A stretch of DNA of 58,904 bases from an uncultured Bacilli bacterium (GCA_947628435.1 CANQZW010000001.1:76013-134916), one strand, 5' to 3'; shown: positions 35,400 to 43,832, numbered from the stretch's first letter. Numbers and translations: made by a program. The notes: generated by a model not told the origin, from the sequence alone.

Positions 35400-36224
35400 A
35401 TGGCTAACAAAGAAATAAAAAAAAGTAAAAGGAAATTAAGATGGCAAATAAAATTAATATTAATTATTACATTAATAATTTTATATGCATTTTTTATAGG
35501 AACAAAAGGTATTTTTATAAAAGATTACGTTATTAAAACAAATAAAATTGATAATAGTATGCATGGACTTAAAATATTACAATTTTCAGATATACACTAT
35601 GGCTCATCTGTAAATGATAAAATGATATTACAATTAATTAATAAAATAAATGATGCAAAACCCGATATTGTAATTTTTACTGGAGACTTAATAGATGAAA
35701 GACATAAATTAAAAGATGAAGAAAAAAAATATATTATAAAAAATCTTTCAAAAATAGAAGCTGATCTTGGAAAATATTATATAACTGGTGAAGAAGATTT
35801 TAAAGATGCAACGTCAATTCTTGATTTAGCTGATTTTATAAATCTAGATTCAAAAAATCAACAAGTATATTTAAATAGTAAAATACCAATAGAATTAATT
35901 GGTAAACAAATAGATGAAAGTTATTTTAACGACAATGATAAAACACCTTATTTTAAATTATTAATATTACATAACCCAGATGATATAAAAAAATATAAAA
36001 AATACAACATAGATATTGCTATTGCAGGTCATACACATAATGGTGGTATAAATATACCTAAATTAAAAGATATATTAATTAGTAGCGATTATAAAAAAAC
36101 TTATCAGAAAGTAAATAAAATTAAATTTTATATTAATCCAGGCATAGGAACTAGCAACATAAACGTAAGATTATTTAATCATCCTACGATTTATTTATAC
36201 AGGCTAAATAAGACGTCTAAATAG
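35400..36224 (+). CDS. Membrane-anchored metallophosphoesterase (YkuE/YaeI-like) with altered metal site
   Basis: 274 residues: a basic N-terminus, one membrane helix (LILIITLIILYAFFIGT, about residues 18-36), and a calcineurin-like domain. Motifs: LQFSDIHYGS (Asp, His), VIFTGDLIDE (Gly-Asp), LHNPDDI, and IAGHTHNGG (GHxH). The usual Gly-Asn-His-Asp/Glu is replaced by TGEEDF, removing a metal-binding Asn and the catalytic His. Relatives act on UDP-lipid or other membrane phosphates; substrate here is unknown. It ends in a terminator shared with the convergent kinase gene, overlapping it by 8 bases. Confidence 0.85.
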   Translation: MANKEIKKSKRKLRWQIKLILIITLIILYAFFIGTKGIFIKDYVIKTNKIDNSMHGLKILQFSDIHYGSSVNDKMILQLINKINDAKPDIVIFTGDLIDERHKLKDEEKKYIIKNLSKIEADLGKYYITGEEDFKDATSILDLADFINLDSKNQQVYLNSKIPIELIGKQIDESYFNDNDKTPYFKLLILHNPDDIKKYKKYNIDIAIAGHTHNGGINIPKLKDILISSDYKKTYQKVNKIKFYINPGIGTSNINVRLFNHPTIYLYRLNKTSK

Positions 36225-36235
36225 ACGTCTTATTT
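36208..36235. terminator. Bidirectional terminator between phosphoesterase and histidine kinase
   Basis: Thirteen-base stem AATAAGACGTCTA/TAGACGTCTTATT with loop AA; both stop codons (36222-36224 and 36217-36219) lie within it. Confidence 0.85.
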
Positions 36236-37428
36236 ATTGGAATTACTATCTTAACCGTAGTACCTTTTTGTTCTTTAGAAAAATAAGTAATAGTACCATT
36301 ATGTCTTTCAATTATCTCTTTTGATAAGCAAACACCTAACCCCGTACCATTTTTCTTTGTTGTATAAAACGGAGTACCAATCTTTTTACAAGTTTCTTTA
36401 TCCATACCCTCGCCGTTATCTATTATTGTTATAACGTAATTTTTATTAACAACTTTACTTTCTAAAATTACTACCCCTTTTTCTTTTATTGATTCTTTTG
36501 CATTTTTAATTATATTAATTAACACTTGCTTAAGCCTATTATAATCAGCATTTATTAAAATTTCTTGATCAGTTATACGACTTTTAAATTTAATATTACC
36601 ATTAAAAGAAAGACTTACCTCATCACAAACATCTTCAATTAGCATTGTTATGTCCATCAAACTTTTTTCAACACGTATTTTAGATACATCAGAAAAATCT
36701 TTTAATAATATTAAAGTTCTATCTATTTCTTGATTAATTATGTTTATGTATTTATTAGCTTTTTTTTGATCTTTTATATTAAACATATCAAGGTATCCTT
36801 TGCAAACTGCTAAGGGGTTTTTTATTTCATGAGTTATTTTAAATAATGATTCATATAATTTTTTTTCTTTTGATATACTTTCAAGAGAATAATACATATT
36901 AACCATATTCTCTACTTTTTCATAAAACGAAGTTATTAAATAAGATATAAAATACATAATTAAAAGTACGTATATTACATAAAATATTTTAAAGGAATCT
37001 AAAATGATACTTTTAGTTGAAAAAATAATTATAAAACTAAAAATAGTATTAAATATGATAAAAACATTAATCACTTTATATTTTGATAAAAAGCAAATTA
37101 AAAGTATGATTATGTACAAAGATAATAAAAAATAAATTGAAATATCATATAACCCTGATAAAAATAAAGGTATACAAATAGATAGTATTAAAGATGGAAC
37201 TATTCTTTTTTTATATAATGCTAGTAAAAGTGGAATATTAATTATAAACGCATACAAATTAGATATATGTCCAAACCTATTACATATGTAATAACTAGAA
37301 AAGATAGCTAAATCTAAAAATAAATATCTTTCTTGTTTAAACTTAACTTTACTATAAATTAAATATAAAAAATAGCATGCTAACGGAAATAATAAATAAA
37401 TAAGATTTAAAAAAATATAAATAGCCAT
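36217..37428 (-). CDS. Orphan membrane sensor histidine kinase (KinB-like)
   Basis: 403 residues. About six membrane helices fill residues 1-170, with almost no extracellular domain. The kinase core follows: H-box FKITHEIKNPLAVCKGYLD (phospho-His near residue 200), N-box QVLINIIKNAKESIKE, G1 DNGEGMD, F-box and G2 GTGLGVCLSKEIIE. No response-regulator gene is adjacent. In spore formers such multi-helix orphan kinases (KinB) feed the Spo0 phosphorelay; the presence of coat genes here makes that a reasonable guess, no more. Confidence 0.88.
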   Translation of the reverse strand: MAIYIFLNLIYLLFPLACYFLYLIYSKVKFKQERYLFLDLAIFSSYYICNRFGHISNLYAFIINIPLLLALYKKRIVPSLILSICIPLFLSGLYDISIYFLLSLYIIILLICFLSKYKVINVFIIFNTIFSFIIIFSTKSIILDSFKIFYVIYVLLIMYFISYLITSFYEKVENMVNMYYSLESISKEKKLYESLFKITHEIKNPLAVCKGYLDMFNIKDQKKANKYINIINQEIDRTLILLKDFSDVSKIRVEKSLMDITMLIEDVCDEVSLSFNGNIKFKSRITDQEILINADYNRLKQVLINIIKNAKESIKEKGVVILESKVVNKNYVITIIDNGEGMDKETCKKIGTPFYTTKKNGTGLGVCLSKEIIERHNGTITYFSKEQKGTTVKIVIPINKTSI

Positions 37429-37516
37429 AAAATCACCCTTTACTAGAAATGATTATACAACTATTTATTTTATTTTTTTGTCGAATTTTGTTTGATAACA
37501 TAAAAAATTGTAAAAA

Positions 37517-37831
37517 TTAATCTTCATTTAGTTGTTCAATGTATTTTTTAAGTTTTTTTGCATCTTCTTGGAAAATAATCTTAAGAGTATTATCTATTTC
37601 AACAATACCTCTTGCTCCTAATTTTTGTATTCCTTCTTTATTTACTTTGCTAACATCCTTTACGGTAACTTTAAACCTTGAAACGCTAACTTCCATATTA
37701 GTTATATTTTTAATGCCTCCTAAATATTCTACTAGCTTGTTTGCTTCATATTTAAAGTCTGGTTTATTAGCTTTAATTACAACTAAAGCAATAATTATAA
37801 GAACTGCAACAATAATAACATACTTTAACAT
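37517..37831 (-). CDS. Membrane-anchored PTS EIIB-like protein lacking the phosphorylated Cys
   Basis: 104 residues: an N-terminal membrane helix (VIIVAVLIIIALVVIKA) and a domain closely matching the glucose-type PTS EIIB fold, with LGGIKNITNMEVSVSRFKV, DVSKVNKEGIQKLGARGIV and LKIIFQEDAKKL. In true EIIB the same spot reads Asp-Ala-Cys-Ile-Thr-Arg with a phospho-Cys; here it is Glu-Val-Ser-Val-Ser-Arg. It therefore cannot carry phosphate in the usual way and has no EIIC or EIIA next to it. Likely a sensory or structural derivative. Single gene upstream of nothing obvious. Confidence 0.8.
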   Translation of the reverse strand: MLKYVIIVAVLIIIALVVIKANKPDFKYEANKLVEYLGGIKNITNMEVSVSRFKVTVKDVSKVNKEGIQKLGARGIVEIDNTLKIIFQEDAKKLKKYIEQLNED

Positions 37832-37984
37832 ATCATCACCCTAAAACAAATTATATAACAACATTAATAAAAAAGCAAGATAACAAAATAATTACAGATT
37901 AACAAGACTAGGGCTTTTAAAGTGGTACTAATTACCATTATTTGAATAAGCTAATAGTGAAAAAGATAGAAAGGGTGAAATATT

Positions 37985-38392
37985 ATGTGTGAAAATTCTA
38001 ATCCTAGTTCAAAATGTAACTGTATCGCAGAAATATTAAAAGTTATAAACATTCTTCAATGTGAAGTATGTCCTGGTGATTCTTGTTTAGAAACTTGTAC
38101 AAGAGCTTTCTTCGGACCTGCTTCATCAGTTGATTTTAACACAAGACCTGTAACTTTATATACATGTAATGGTACACAAGTTGCAATACCAGTATCAAAT
38201 ACGCCTGGTGAAACAACTACCTCAGGAACATTCAGAGTTGAAAAAGTTGATGGTTGTTGTGCTACATTAAGAGTATTAACGTATGATGAGGCATCATCAA
38301 CATATACTGCAACTAACTCATTCTTTACAATAAATACAGATTGCTTATGTGCTATAAAATGTCTAGGAGACACTTACGTTGAAGGAGTTTAA
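37985..38392 (+). CDS. CotY/CotZ-like spore coat/exosporium crust protein
   Basis: 135 residues, with 14 or so Cys. It matches the CotY/CotZ family: N-terminal Cys-rich segment (CNCIAEILKVINILQC, CLETCTRAFFGP), then a beta-rich part with VTLYTCNGTQVAIP, VDGCCATLRVLTYD and FFTINTDCLCAIKCLGDTYV. CotY and CotZ build the outermost, disulfide-linked crystalline layer of Bacillus spores. The start follows AAAGGGTGAAA. A weak sigma-K-like pair (AC, 16 bases, AATAAGCTA) lies upstream. Single-gene unit closed by a terminator. Confidence 0.88.
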   Translation: MCENSNPSSKCNCIAEILKVINILQCEVCPGDSCLETCTRAFFGPASSVDFNTRPVTLYTCNGTQVAIPVSNTPGETTTSGTFRVEKVDGCCATLRVLTYDEASSTYTATNSFFTINTDCLCAIKCLGDTYVEGV

Positions 38393-38416
38393 AAAAGGCC
38401 ACTTATGTGGTCTTTT
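38393..38416. terminator. Terminator after the CotY-like gene
   Basis: AAAAGGCCAC/GTGGTCTTTT stem around TTAT with T run on the plus strand and A/T-rich flank on the minus; it can serve both convergent genes. Confidence 0.75.
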
Positions 38417-38744
38417 ATTTTATGTCATAAATTTCATCTATATAAATCTTTTCTCCTTCAAGCGTTAATAAGTAATTATCCTTAACACCAACTACTTTTT
38501 TATTCATACTTTCTCCGTTTTTGTACAAAATAATAATATCAGCTTGATAAACATAATCTGGTCTTGAAAAAATATTGTTTATTTTTTTTAAAAGTGTCAT
38601 TTTATCTACGTTTTTATCTGGTTGTTCTTTTGGTTTTTCATCTAAAGTTACATCATCTTTGCTATGATAATAAAATTCATTTTGAACTTTACTTTTTAAC
38701 TTATCAACCTTATTTTTAAAAATCTCTGGAAATTTATCACTCAT
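38415..38744 (-). CDS. Uncharacterised small protein next to the CotY-like gene
   Basis: 109 residues, soluble, two parts: a charged N-terminal half (KNKVDKLKSKVQNEFYYHS, then Asp/Glu/Lys-rich) and a C-terminal half with beta-strand character (IIILYKNGESMNKKVVGVK, LLTLEGEKIYIDEIYDI), resembling a small barrel but not assignable. Start ATG has AGGAGG upstream. It is convergent with the coat gene and divergent from the SEDS gene. Function unknown; it could be sporulation-linked by position only. Confidence 0.78.
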   Translation of the reverse strand: MSDKFPEIFKNKVDKLKSKVQNEFYYHSKDDVTLDEKPKEQPDKNVDKMTLLKKINNIFSRPDYVYQADIIILYKNGESMNKKVVGVKDNYLLTLEGEKIYIDEIYDIK

Positions 38745-38768
38745 AATATAATCCTCCTATGTAATTTT

Positions 38769-39926
38769 ATGTTAGTAAAAACAAAACATGATATAAAGGT
38801 GGCGATTAAAATATATAAATATAAAAAAACAAAATACTATTTATTAGTCTTTTTAATGGCTTTTTTCATTATAAGCATAATAACTATATATAGCACCTGC
38901 TCTTTTTCATCTAGTACTATGGTTTTTTCAAGACAAATAATGTGGTATTTAATTGGCCTTTTTTTAATATATCTATTATCAAAATTTAATTGTAAAAAAA
39001 TATTAGATATATCATTATTTTTATATATAATTATAAACATATTACTATTTTTATTACTTATATTTGGAAATGAAATAAATGGTTCTAAATGTTGGTTTAT
39101 GATACCAGGAATTGGTTCTTTTCAACCTAGTGAATTTGCAAAGATAATTTTAATACTAATTAACGTAACAACATTTAAATGGTTTGATAAAAAACATCCA
39201 AAAAGAAGCTTTTTAAATGACTTACAACTTTTTATAATAGTTATATTAATTACGCTAATACCTAGTATATTAACATTTCTAGAGCCAGATACAGGAATGG
39301 TAATAATTTATTTTTTAATATCACTTATTATGCTATATGTATTTGGAATAAGAAAAAGTATATTTTTTATAACGATAATAATCTTATCAATTTTTATATT
39401 TGGATTCTTATATTATTATTTTAACTATGAAAATAGTTTTATAAATACCTTTGGAACATCATTTTTTTACAGAGTAGATAGATTACTTGATTGGTCAAAT
39501 AATAGCGGTATGCAGCTTACTAACGCGATGGCCGCAATAAAAACAGCTGGATGGTTTGGTTTTGGAATAGGTAAAACTCCAATTTATATTCCTGAGGCAC
39601 ATACTGATTTTATTTTTTCAATATACGCAAGTAACTTTGGTTTAATCGGCACAATAATATTATTAATAATAATAGTATTATTTGACTATACCCTATTTAA
39701 ATTAGCTAAAGATACTAATGATAATAATTATCGTTTTATAATAACTGGTTTTTTAGCAATGATAATATATCAGCAAATACAAAACATAGCTATGAATATT
39801 GGACTGCTACCAATAACTGGAATAACTTTACCTTTTATAAGTTACGGGGGCTCTTCTTTAATTAGTTATATGATAGGCATTTCAATTATTTTAAATTATG
39901 ATAGAAAAAAAATTACACAAAAATAA
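38769..39926 (+). CDS. SEDS-family peptidoglycan polymerase (FtsW/RodA/SpoVE)
   Basis: 385 residues from the ATG at 38769, with about ten membrane helices. Hallmarks: FMIPGIGSFQPSEFAKI, FLEPDTGMVIIYFL, GWFGFGIGKTPIYIPEAHTDF, and ITLPFISYGGSSLISYM. It polymerises lipid II glycan strands with a partner class B PBP. Which of the three roles applies cannot be told; in a spore former it could be SpoVE. The start is uncertain: the ATG has no ribosome site, a GTG at 38799 has little, and a strong AAAGGTGG at 38795-38802 is eight bases before an in-frame ATA at 38811. Confidence 0.92.
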   Translation: MLVKTKHDIKVAIKIYKYKKTKYYLLVFLMAFFIISIITIYSTCSFSSSTMVFSRQIMWYLIGLFLIYLLSKFNCKKILDISLFLYIIINILLFLLLIFGNEINGSKCWFMIPGIGSFQPSEFAKIILILINVTTFKWFDKKHPKRSFLNDLQLFIIVILITLIPSILTFLEPDTGMVIIYFLISLIMLYVFGIRKSIFFITIIILSIFIFGFLYYYFNYENSFINTFGTSFFYRVDRLLDWSNNSGMQLTNAMAAIKTAGWFGFGIGKTPIYIPEAHTDFIFSIYASNFGLIGTIILLIIIVLFDYTLFKLAKDTNDNNYRFIITGFLAMIIYQQIQNIAMNIGLLPITGITLPFISYGGSSLISYMIGISIILNYDRKKITQK

Positions 39927-39955
39927 AAACCCTTATAAAATAAGGGTTTGTTTTT
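39926..39955. terminator. Bidirectional terminator between the SEDS gene and tRNA-Glu
   Basis: AAACCCTTA/TAAGGGTTT stem with a five-base loop; T-rich stretches on both strands. Confidence 0.8.
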
Positions 39956-39958
39956 ATT

Positions 39959-40035
39959 TGGTGACGCGTATGGGATTTGAACCCATGAATGCCGCCGTGA
40001 AAGGGCGGTGTGTTAAACCACTTCACCAACGCGCC
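39959..40035 (-). tRNA. tRNA-Glu (anticodon TTC)
   Basis: Complete cloverleaf with acceptor GGCGCGT/ACGCGTC, anticodon arm CCGCC-CTTTCAC-GGCGG (anticodon TTC), T-loop GGTTCAAATC, and encoded CCA. Confidence 0.95.
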
Positions 40036-40049
40036 AGTTTAATATAAAA

Positions 40050-40126
<77 letters not shown>

Positions 40127-40293
40127 ATTTCATAATACTGGTAAAACTGACTATTTAATTCTACTATATAAAAGTTAAAAATGCAATATGTTTTTTAATT
40201 TTTTTGAAAATTTAAATAATTATTTAAAAAAAATATGTCGTAAATATTTATTAAATTTTTATGTTTAAATATCATAAGTTTTAAAGAAAGAAG

Positions 40294-41211
40294 ATGATTA
40301 TAATACTAACTGTTGGAATACCAAGAGGTCTTTTATATTATAGATATGAAACATTATGGAAAGAATTTTTTAATAATTTAAACGTTAAATATATAATTAG
40401 TGATAATAGTAATTTTAAAATACTTAAAGATGGTAAAAATAAATGTATTGATGAGGCATGTCTTTCATTAAAACTATTTATAGGACATGTTATTTCGCTT
40501 AAAGATAAGTGTGATTGTATTTTTATACCAAGGATATATTCATTAGAAAAAACTGAACAAGTTTGTACTAATTTTAATTGTCTTTATGATTTGATACATA
40601 ACTTATTTCCTGATTTAAAAATAATTAACTACAACATCGATGTTAAAAGAAAAAATACGGAAATAAAGGCTTTTATAAATTTAGGAAAGCAACTAGGTTT
40701 TAATAAAAAAGATACTATAAAAGCATATAAAATGGCTAAAGAAAAAGAAAATATTAAACAAACTTATATACAAAATTCTGCGGAACATAAATTATCTTCA
40801 AATAAGAAGAAAATATTATTATTAGGACATCCGTATAATTTAAATGATAATCTTATTGGAAAAACAGTTAGTAATTATTTATCTAAAAATAATATTGAAA
40901 TAATTTATAGTTATGAATTACCTAAAAAATACATAAATGAATACTATAAAAAAATTTCACCAAAGGTACACTGGACGATGAACAAAGAACTTTTATCAGC
41001 ATTTATGTACTATAAAGATAAAGTAGACGGAGTTATTGTATTAACCGCATTTCCATGTGGGCCTGATTCACTTACTAATGAAATGATTCTAAGAAAAAAA
41101 GGAAAAAGCAAAGTATTATTATTAACTTTTGAAGAATTATCAAGTGATGTTGCCGTAATAACAAGATTAGAAAGTTTTATCGACATGATAGAAGGATGTG
41201 TTTATGCATGA
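40294..41211 (+). CDS. Acyl-CoA dehydratase activase-related protein (COG3580/DUF2229 type)
   Basis: 305 residues. N-terminal VGIPRGLLYYRYETLWKEFF is the typical beginning of the COG3580 part of the large activase-like proteins of anaerobes, followed by Cys-containing blocks CIDEACLSLKLFIGH, VCTNFNCLYD and LTAFPCGPDS. These are related to 2-hydroxyacyl-CoA dehydratase subunits and probably bind an Fe-S cluster; the reaction is not known. The stop TGA overlaps the next start (ATGA), and the third gene follows the same way, so three separate proteins replace what is one ~1000-1400-residue chain in many clostridia. The start may lie at this ATG, or a few codons later. Confidence 0.82.
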   Translation: MIIILTVGIPRGLLYYRYETLWKEFFNNLNVKYIISDNSNFKILKDGKNKCIDEACLSLKLFIGHVISLKDKCDCIFIPRIYSLEKTEQVCTNFNCLYDLIHNLFPDLKIINYNIDVKRKNTEIKAFINLGKQLGFNKKDTIKAYKMAKEKENIKQTYIQNSAEHKLSSNKKKILLLGHPYNLNDNLIGKTVSNYLSKNNIEIIYSYELPKKYINEYYKKISPKVHWTMNKELLSAFMYYKDKVDGVIVLTAFPCGPDSLTNEMILRKKGKSKVLLLTFEELSSDVAVITRLESFIDMIEGCVYA

Positions 41212-42278
41212 AAAAAATAATAAGCTTTCCACATATTGGACAATACTATCACCCTATTAAAAAATTTGTTAAGCGTACAACTAACATAAAGACCATTGAG
41301 TCCCCTTTTATAACAAAAAAAACAATTGAACTAGGTAGTAAGTATAGCCCTGATTCAGCGTGTGTACCTTTTAAATATAATTTAGGTAATTATATAGAAA
41401 CATTAGAAAATGGTGCCAACATTTTATTACAAGCTGGTGGTGGATGTAGATATAGATATTACGCAGAAGTGCAAGAAACTATTTTAAAGGACTTAGGATA
41501 TGACTTTAAATTTATTCAAATAATTGGAAAAGACCACTTACGAATTAATGAGATTTTTAATATTTTTAAAGAGTTGAATCCTAAATTATCTAAAATATAT
41601 TTTATTCATGAATTATTAAGTACTTTACTTTATATAAAGTACTTAGATGATATAGATGAATTAATAAGACACAGAATTGGTTTTGAAGTATATAAAAACT
41701 CATTTATTAAATTAAAAAATGATTTTTTAAATGAACTAGATAACACTGGTGGAATTTTTAAATTAACTTATTTATATATGAAGTATGAACATAAATTAAA
41801 GAAAATAAAAATTAAAAAACCTAAAAATACATTAAAAGTTGGAATAATTGGAGAATTATACACTGCTATGGAACCTTTTTGTACTTATGAACTTGAAAAA
41901 ATGCTTGCTCAGTATAATATAGAAATTAAACGTTTTACAAATCTTACATATTTACTTTGGAAAAAAGCTCTTTTACGGCCTTATATAAAAAGAAAAACTA
42001 AAAAATATTGTAAATATACTTTAGGGGCTGATGGACTTGATAACGTATATAGGGTTCTTTGGCTTAAGAAACATAACTATGATGGCATAATACACACAAA
42101 ACCTACTGGTTGTACACCGGAAATAGGTGCTATACCTATAATCATGAGAGCTGCTTCTGATAATAAAATGCCTATTATATTTTTATCTTTTGATGAACAA
42201 ACAAGTAGCGAGGGAATGAAAACTAGAATTGAGGCGTTTTACGATCTTTTAAACACTAGAAAGGAAAAAATAAAATGA
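41208..42278 (+). CDS. Acyl-CoA dehydratase activase-related protein (COG3581 type)
   Basis: 356 residues from ATG 41208-41210, which overlaps the previous stop. Start ISFPHIGQYYHPIKKFV matches the COG3581 pattern. Conserved Cys lie in PDSACVPFKYNLGNY, QAGGGCRYRYYAEVQ and KPTGCTPEIGAIPIIM; FLSFDEQTSSEGMKTRIEAF is the family end. The Gly-Gly-Gly-Cys-Arg and Gly-Cys-Thr-Pro-Glu blocks suggest an Fe-S site like that of 2-hydroxyacyl-CoA dehydratase or double-cubane-cluster proteins. A frame start four codons earlier is possible but lacks a reason. ATGA overlap with the next gene indicates tight coupling. Confidence 0.84.
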   Translation: MKKIISFPHIGQYYHPIKKFVKRTTNIKTIESPFITKKTIELGSKYSPDSACVPFKYNLGNYIETLENGANILLQAGGGCRYRYYAEVQETILKDLGYDFKFIQIIGKDHLRINEIFNIFKELNPKLSKIYFIHELLSTLLYIKYLDDIDELIRHRIGFEVYKNSFIKLKNDFLNELDNTGGIFKLTYLYMKYEHKLKKIKIKKPKNTLKVGIIGELYTAMEPFCTYELEKMLAQYNIEIKRFTNLTYLLWKKALLRPYIKRKTKKYCKYTLGADGLDNVYRVLWLKKHNYDGIIHTKPTGCTPEIGAIPIIMRAASDNKMPIIFLSFDEQTSSEGMKTRIEAFYDLLNTRKEKIK

Positions 42279-43222
42279 ATGGATATTTAGGAGTTGATAT
42301 TGGTTCTATATCTACTAAGGCAGTCGTAATTGATGATAATAAAAAAATAATTGCCAGTTCTTACATTTGGACAGAAGGAAATCCAATAAAAGCTGTTAAA
42401 AAAGTTTTAAATAATATAAAAGAACAACTTGAGGATAAAAACATTTGTATAATTGGTGTTGGAACTACTGGATCAGCTAGAAAGTTAATAGGAACAATGA
42501 TTGGTGCAAATAGCATTAAAAATGAAATAACAGCACATGCAATAGGAACATTATCATTACACAAAAACGTTAGAACAATAATAGAAATAGGAGGACAAGA
42601 TTCAAAAATAATATTATTAGAAGATGGAATTGTAACTGATTATGCAATGAATACGCTATGCGCAGCAGGAACAGGTAGTTTCTTATCTAGTCAGTCAAAA
42701 AGATTAGGAGTTAACGTAGAAGACTTCGGAACTATTGCATTAGAAAGTAAGCACCCTACTAATGTAGCGGCAAGATGTACGGTATTTGCTGAAAGTGATT
42801 TAGTCCATAAAATACAAATGGGTTATAAAAAAGAAGACATAATAGCAGGATTATGTTATAGCGTCGCATCTAATTATTTAAATAACGTTGCAAAAGGAAA
42901 AAAAATTAAAAGTCCTATAATATTTCAGGGCGGTGTAAGTAAAAATATTGGTGTTAAAAAAGCATTTGAGCAAATATTAAAAGAAAAGATAATAACAGAT
43001 GAAAACGGACATTTAATGGGAGCTTTAGGAAGTGCAATACTTTCAATGAACAACAAACTTAAAGAACCATTCAGTTTTAAAATATCGGATAGTAATTTTG
43101 AAACAAATGCACAAGAATGTAATAAATGTCCCAATCACTGCGAGATAATTATTGTAAAAAAAGATGGTAAAAAACTTGATGCTTGGGGCAATAGATGTGA
43201 CAATGGAAAAATAGCAACATAA
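42275..43222 (+). CDS. BcrAD/BadFG (HgdC-like) ATPase, activator of a dehydratase-like enzyme
   Basis: 315 residues of the ASKHA (actin/HSP70/sugar kinase) fold. VDIGSISTKAVVID is phosphate loop 1, GGQDSKIILL loop 2, then AAGTGSFLSSQSKRLG with NAARCTVFAESDLVH holding the Cys that binds a subunit-bridging 4Fe-4S cluster (NTLCAAGTG and ARCTVF), and GGVSKNIGVKKAFE. Activators of this family use ATP to inject one electron into a partner Fe-S enzyme. A C-terminal extension adds ECNKCPNHCEI and RCDNG, four more Cys. Third gene of the module; terminator follows at 43285. Confidence 0.9.
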   Translation: MNGYLGVDIGSISTKAVVIDDNKKIIASSYIWTEGNPIKAVKKVLNNIKEQLEDKNICIIGVGTTGSARKLIGTMIGANSIKNEITAHAIGTLSLHKNVRTIIEIGGQDSKIILLEDGIVTDYAMNTLCAAGTGSFLSSQSKRLGVNVEDFGTIALESKHPTNVAARCTVFAESDLVHKIQMGYKKEDIIAGLCYSVASNYLNNVAKGKKIKSPIIFQGGVSKNIGVKKAFEQILKEKIITDENGHLMGALGSAILSMNNKLKEPFSFKISDSNFETNAQECNKCPNHCEIIIVKKDGKKLDAWGNRCDNGKIAT

Positions 43223-43284
43223 ATTTTATTATTAACTACTTACTCTTTTATAGAAAGTATTCTTAACTTATTTATAGTAATATA

Positions 43285-43313
43285 AAAACGACTTTTTGGT
43301 AAGTCGTTTTTTT
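43285..43313. terminator. Terminator of the activase module (also for tRNA-Ala)
   Basis: AAAACGACT/AGTCGTTTT stem; TTTTTTT on the plus strand, TTTTTAT on the minus. Together with tRNA-Ala this accounts for the 300-base gap up to 43523. A second small inverted repeat (ACTCGAA/TTCGAGT, 43321-43343) lies beside it without a T run. Confidence 0.75.
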
Positions 43314-43355
43314 TATACATACTCGAATCATAAAAGTTCGAGTTTCCTATCTATC

Positions 43356-43432
43356 TGGTGGAGCTTAGGGGATTCGAACCCCTGACCTCCTCGGTGCAAG
43401 CGAGGCGCTCTAGCCAGCTGAGCTAAAGCCCC
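43356..43432 (-). tRNA. tRNA-Ala (anticodon TGC)
   Basis: Acceptor GGGGCTT/AAGCTCC, D-arm AGCTCAGCTGGCTAGAGC, anticodon arm CCTCG-CTTGCAC-CGAGG (TGC), T-loop GGTTCGAATCC, encoded CCA. Confidence 0.95.
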
Positions 43433-43523
43433 AAAAATACGCATTAATTAAATGCATATTAATAATAACAAAAACAATTATAAAAATCAATACCTAAATT
43501 TAATTTTTTTATTATTATATTAT

Positions 43524-43832
43524 TTATAATTGAGATAATTGATTTTGCATTTCAATTATTTTTTCATTAATTTTATCTTCATTTGCTATTTCTAAATAAT
43601 TCCAACCTTTTTCAAATAATAAGTTATATATTTCTCTTTGAAGATCACTTATATCATTAAACATATCATGATAATCTTCATAAAGATTACTATTACTTGC
43701 ATCTTCTAATGCTGTTAAATAAGTTGTTAATAATTCTTTTTCTATTTTTAATATTGTTATAAGATAATCCTTTTCATTCATTTGTTTTGAGTTTTTTATC
43801 TTTGTTATGGGGTTACATATTTTATCACTCAT
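43524..43832 (-). CDS. CotF-family spore coat protein
   Basis: 102 residues. NEKDYLITILKIEKELLTTYLTALEDAS, the Coat F (ferritin-like four-helix) signature, is followed by SDLQREIYNLLFEKGWNYLE, which is the second half of the family pattern. CotF and relatives are late, processed coat proteins. The start ATG follows AAGGAGAATAAT. It is immediately downstream of a 68-residue helical protein, with which it forms one unit. A third independent coat family in the window supports sporulation. Confidence 0.88.
   Translation of the reverse strand: MSDKICNPITKIKNSKQMNEKDYLITILKIEKELLTTYLTALEDASNSNLYEDYHDMFNDISDLQREIYNLLFEKGWNYLEIANEDKINEKIIEMQNQLSQL

Noticed and set aside
34673-36224. CPBP protease and phosphoesterase as a bacteriocin immunity locus.
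   Set aside because: No precursor peptide, transporter or modification gene nearby; the pair is more likely housekeeping or unknown.
43321-43343. Inverted repeat ACTCGAA/TTCGAGT near tRNA-Ala as an attachment site.
   Set aside because: No integrase, no second copy in the window, and no repeated tRNA 3' end was seen.
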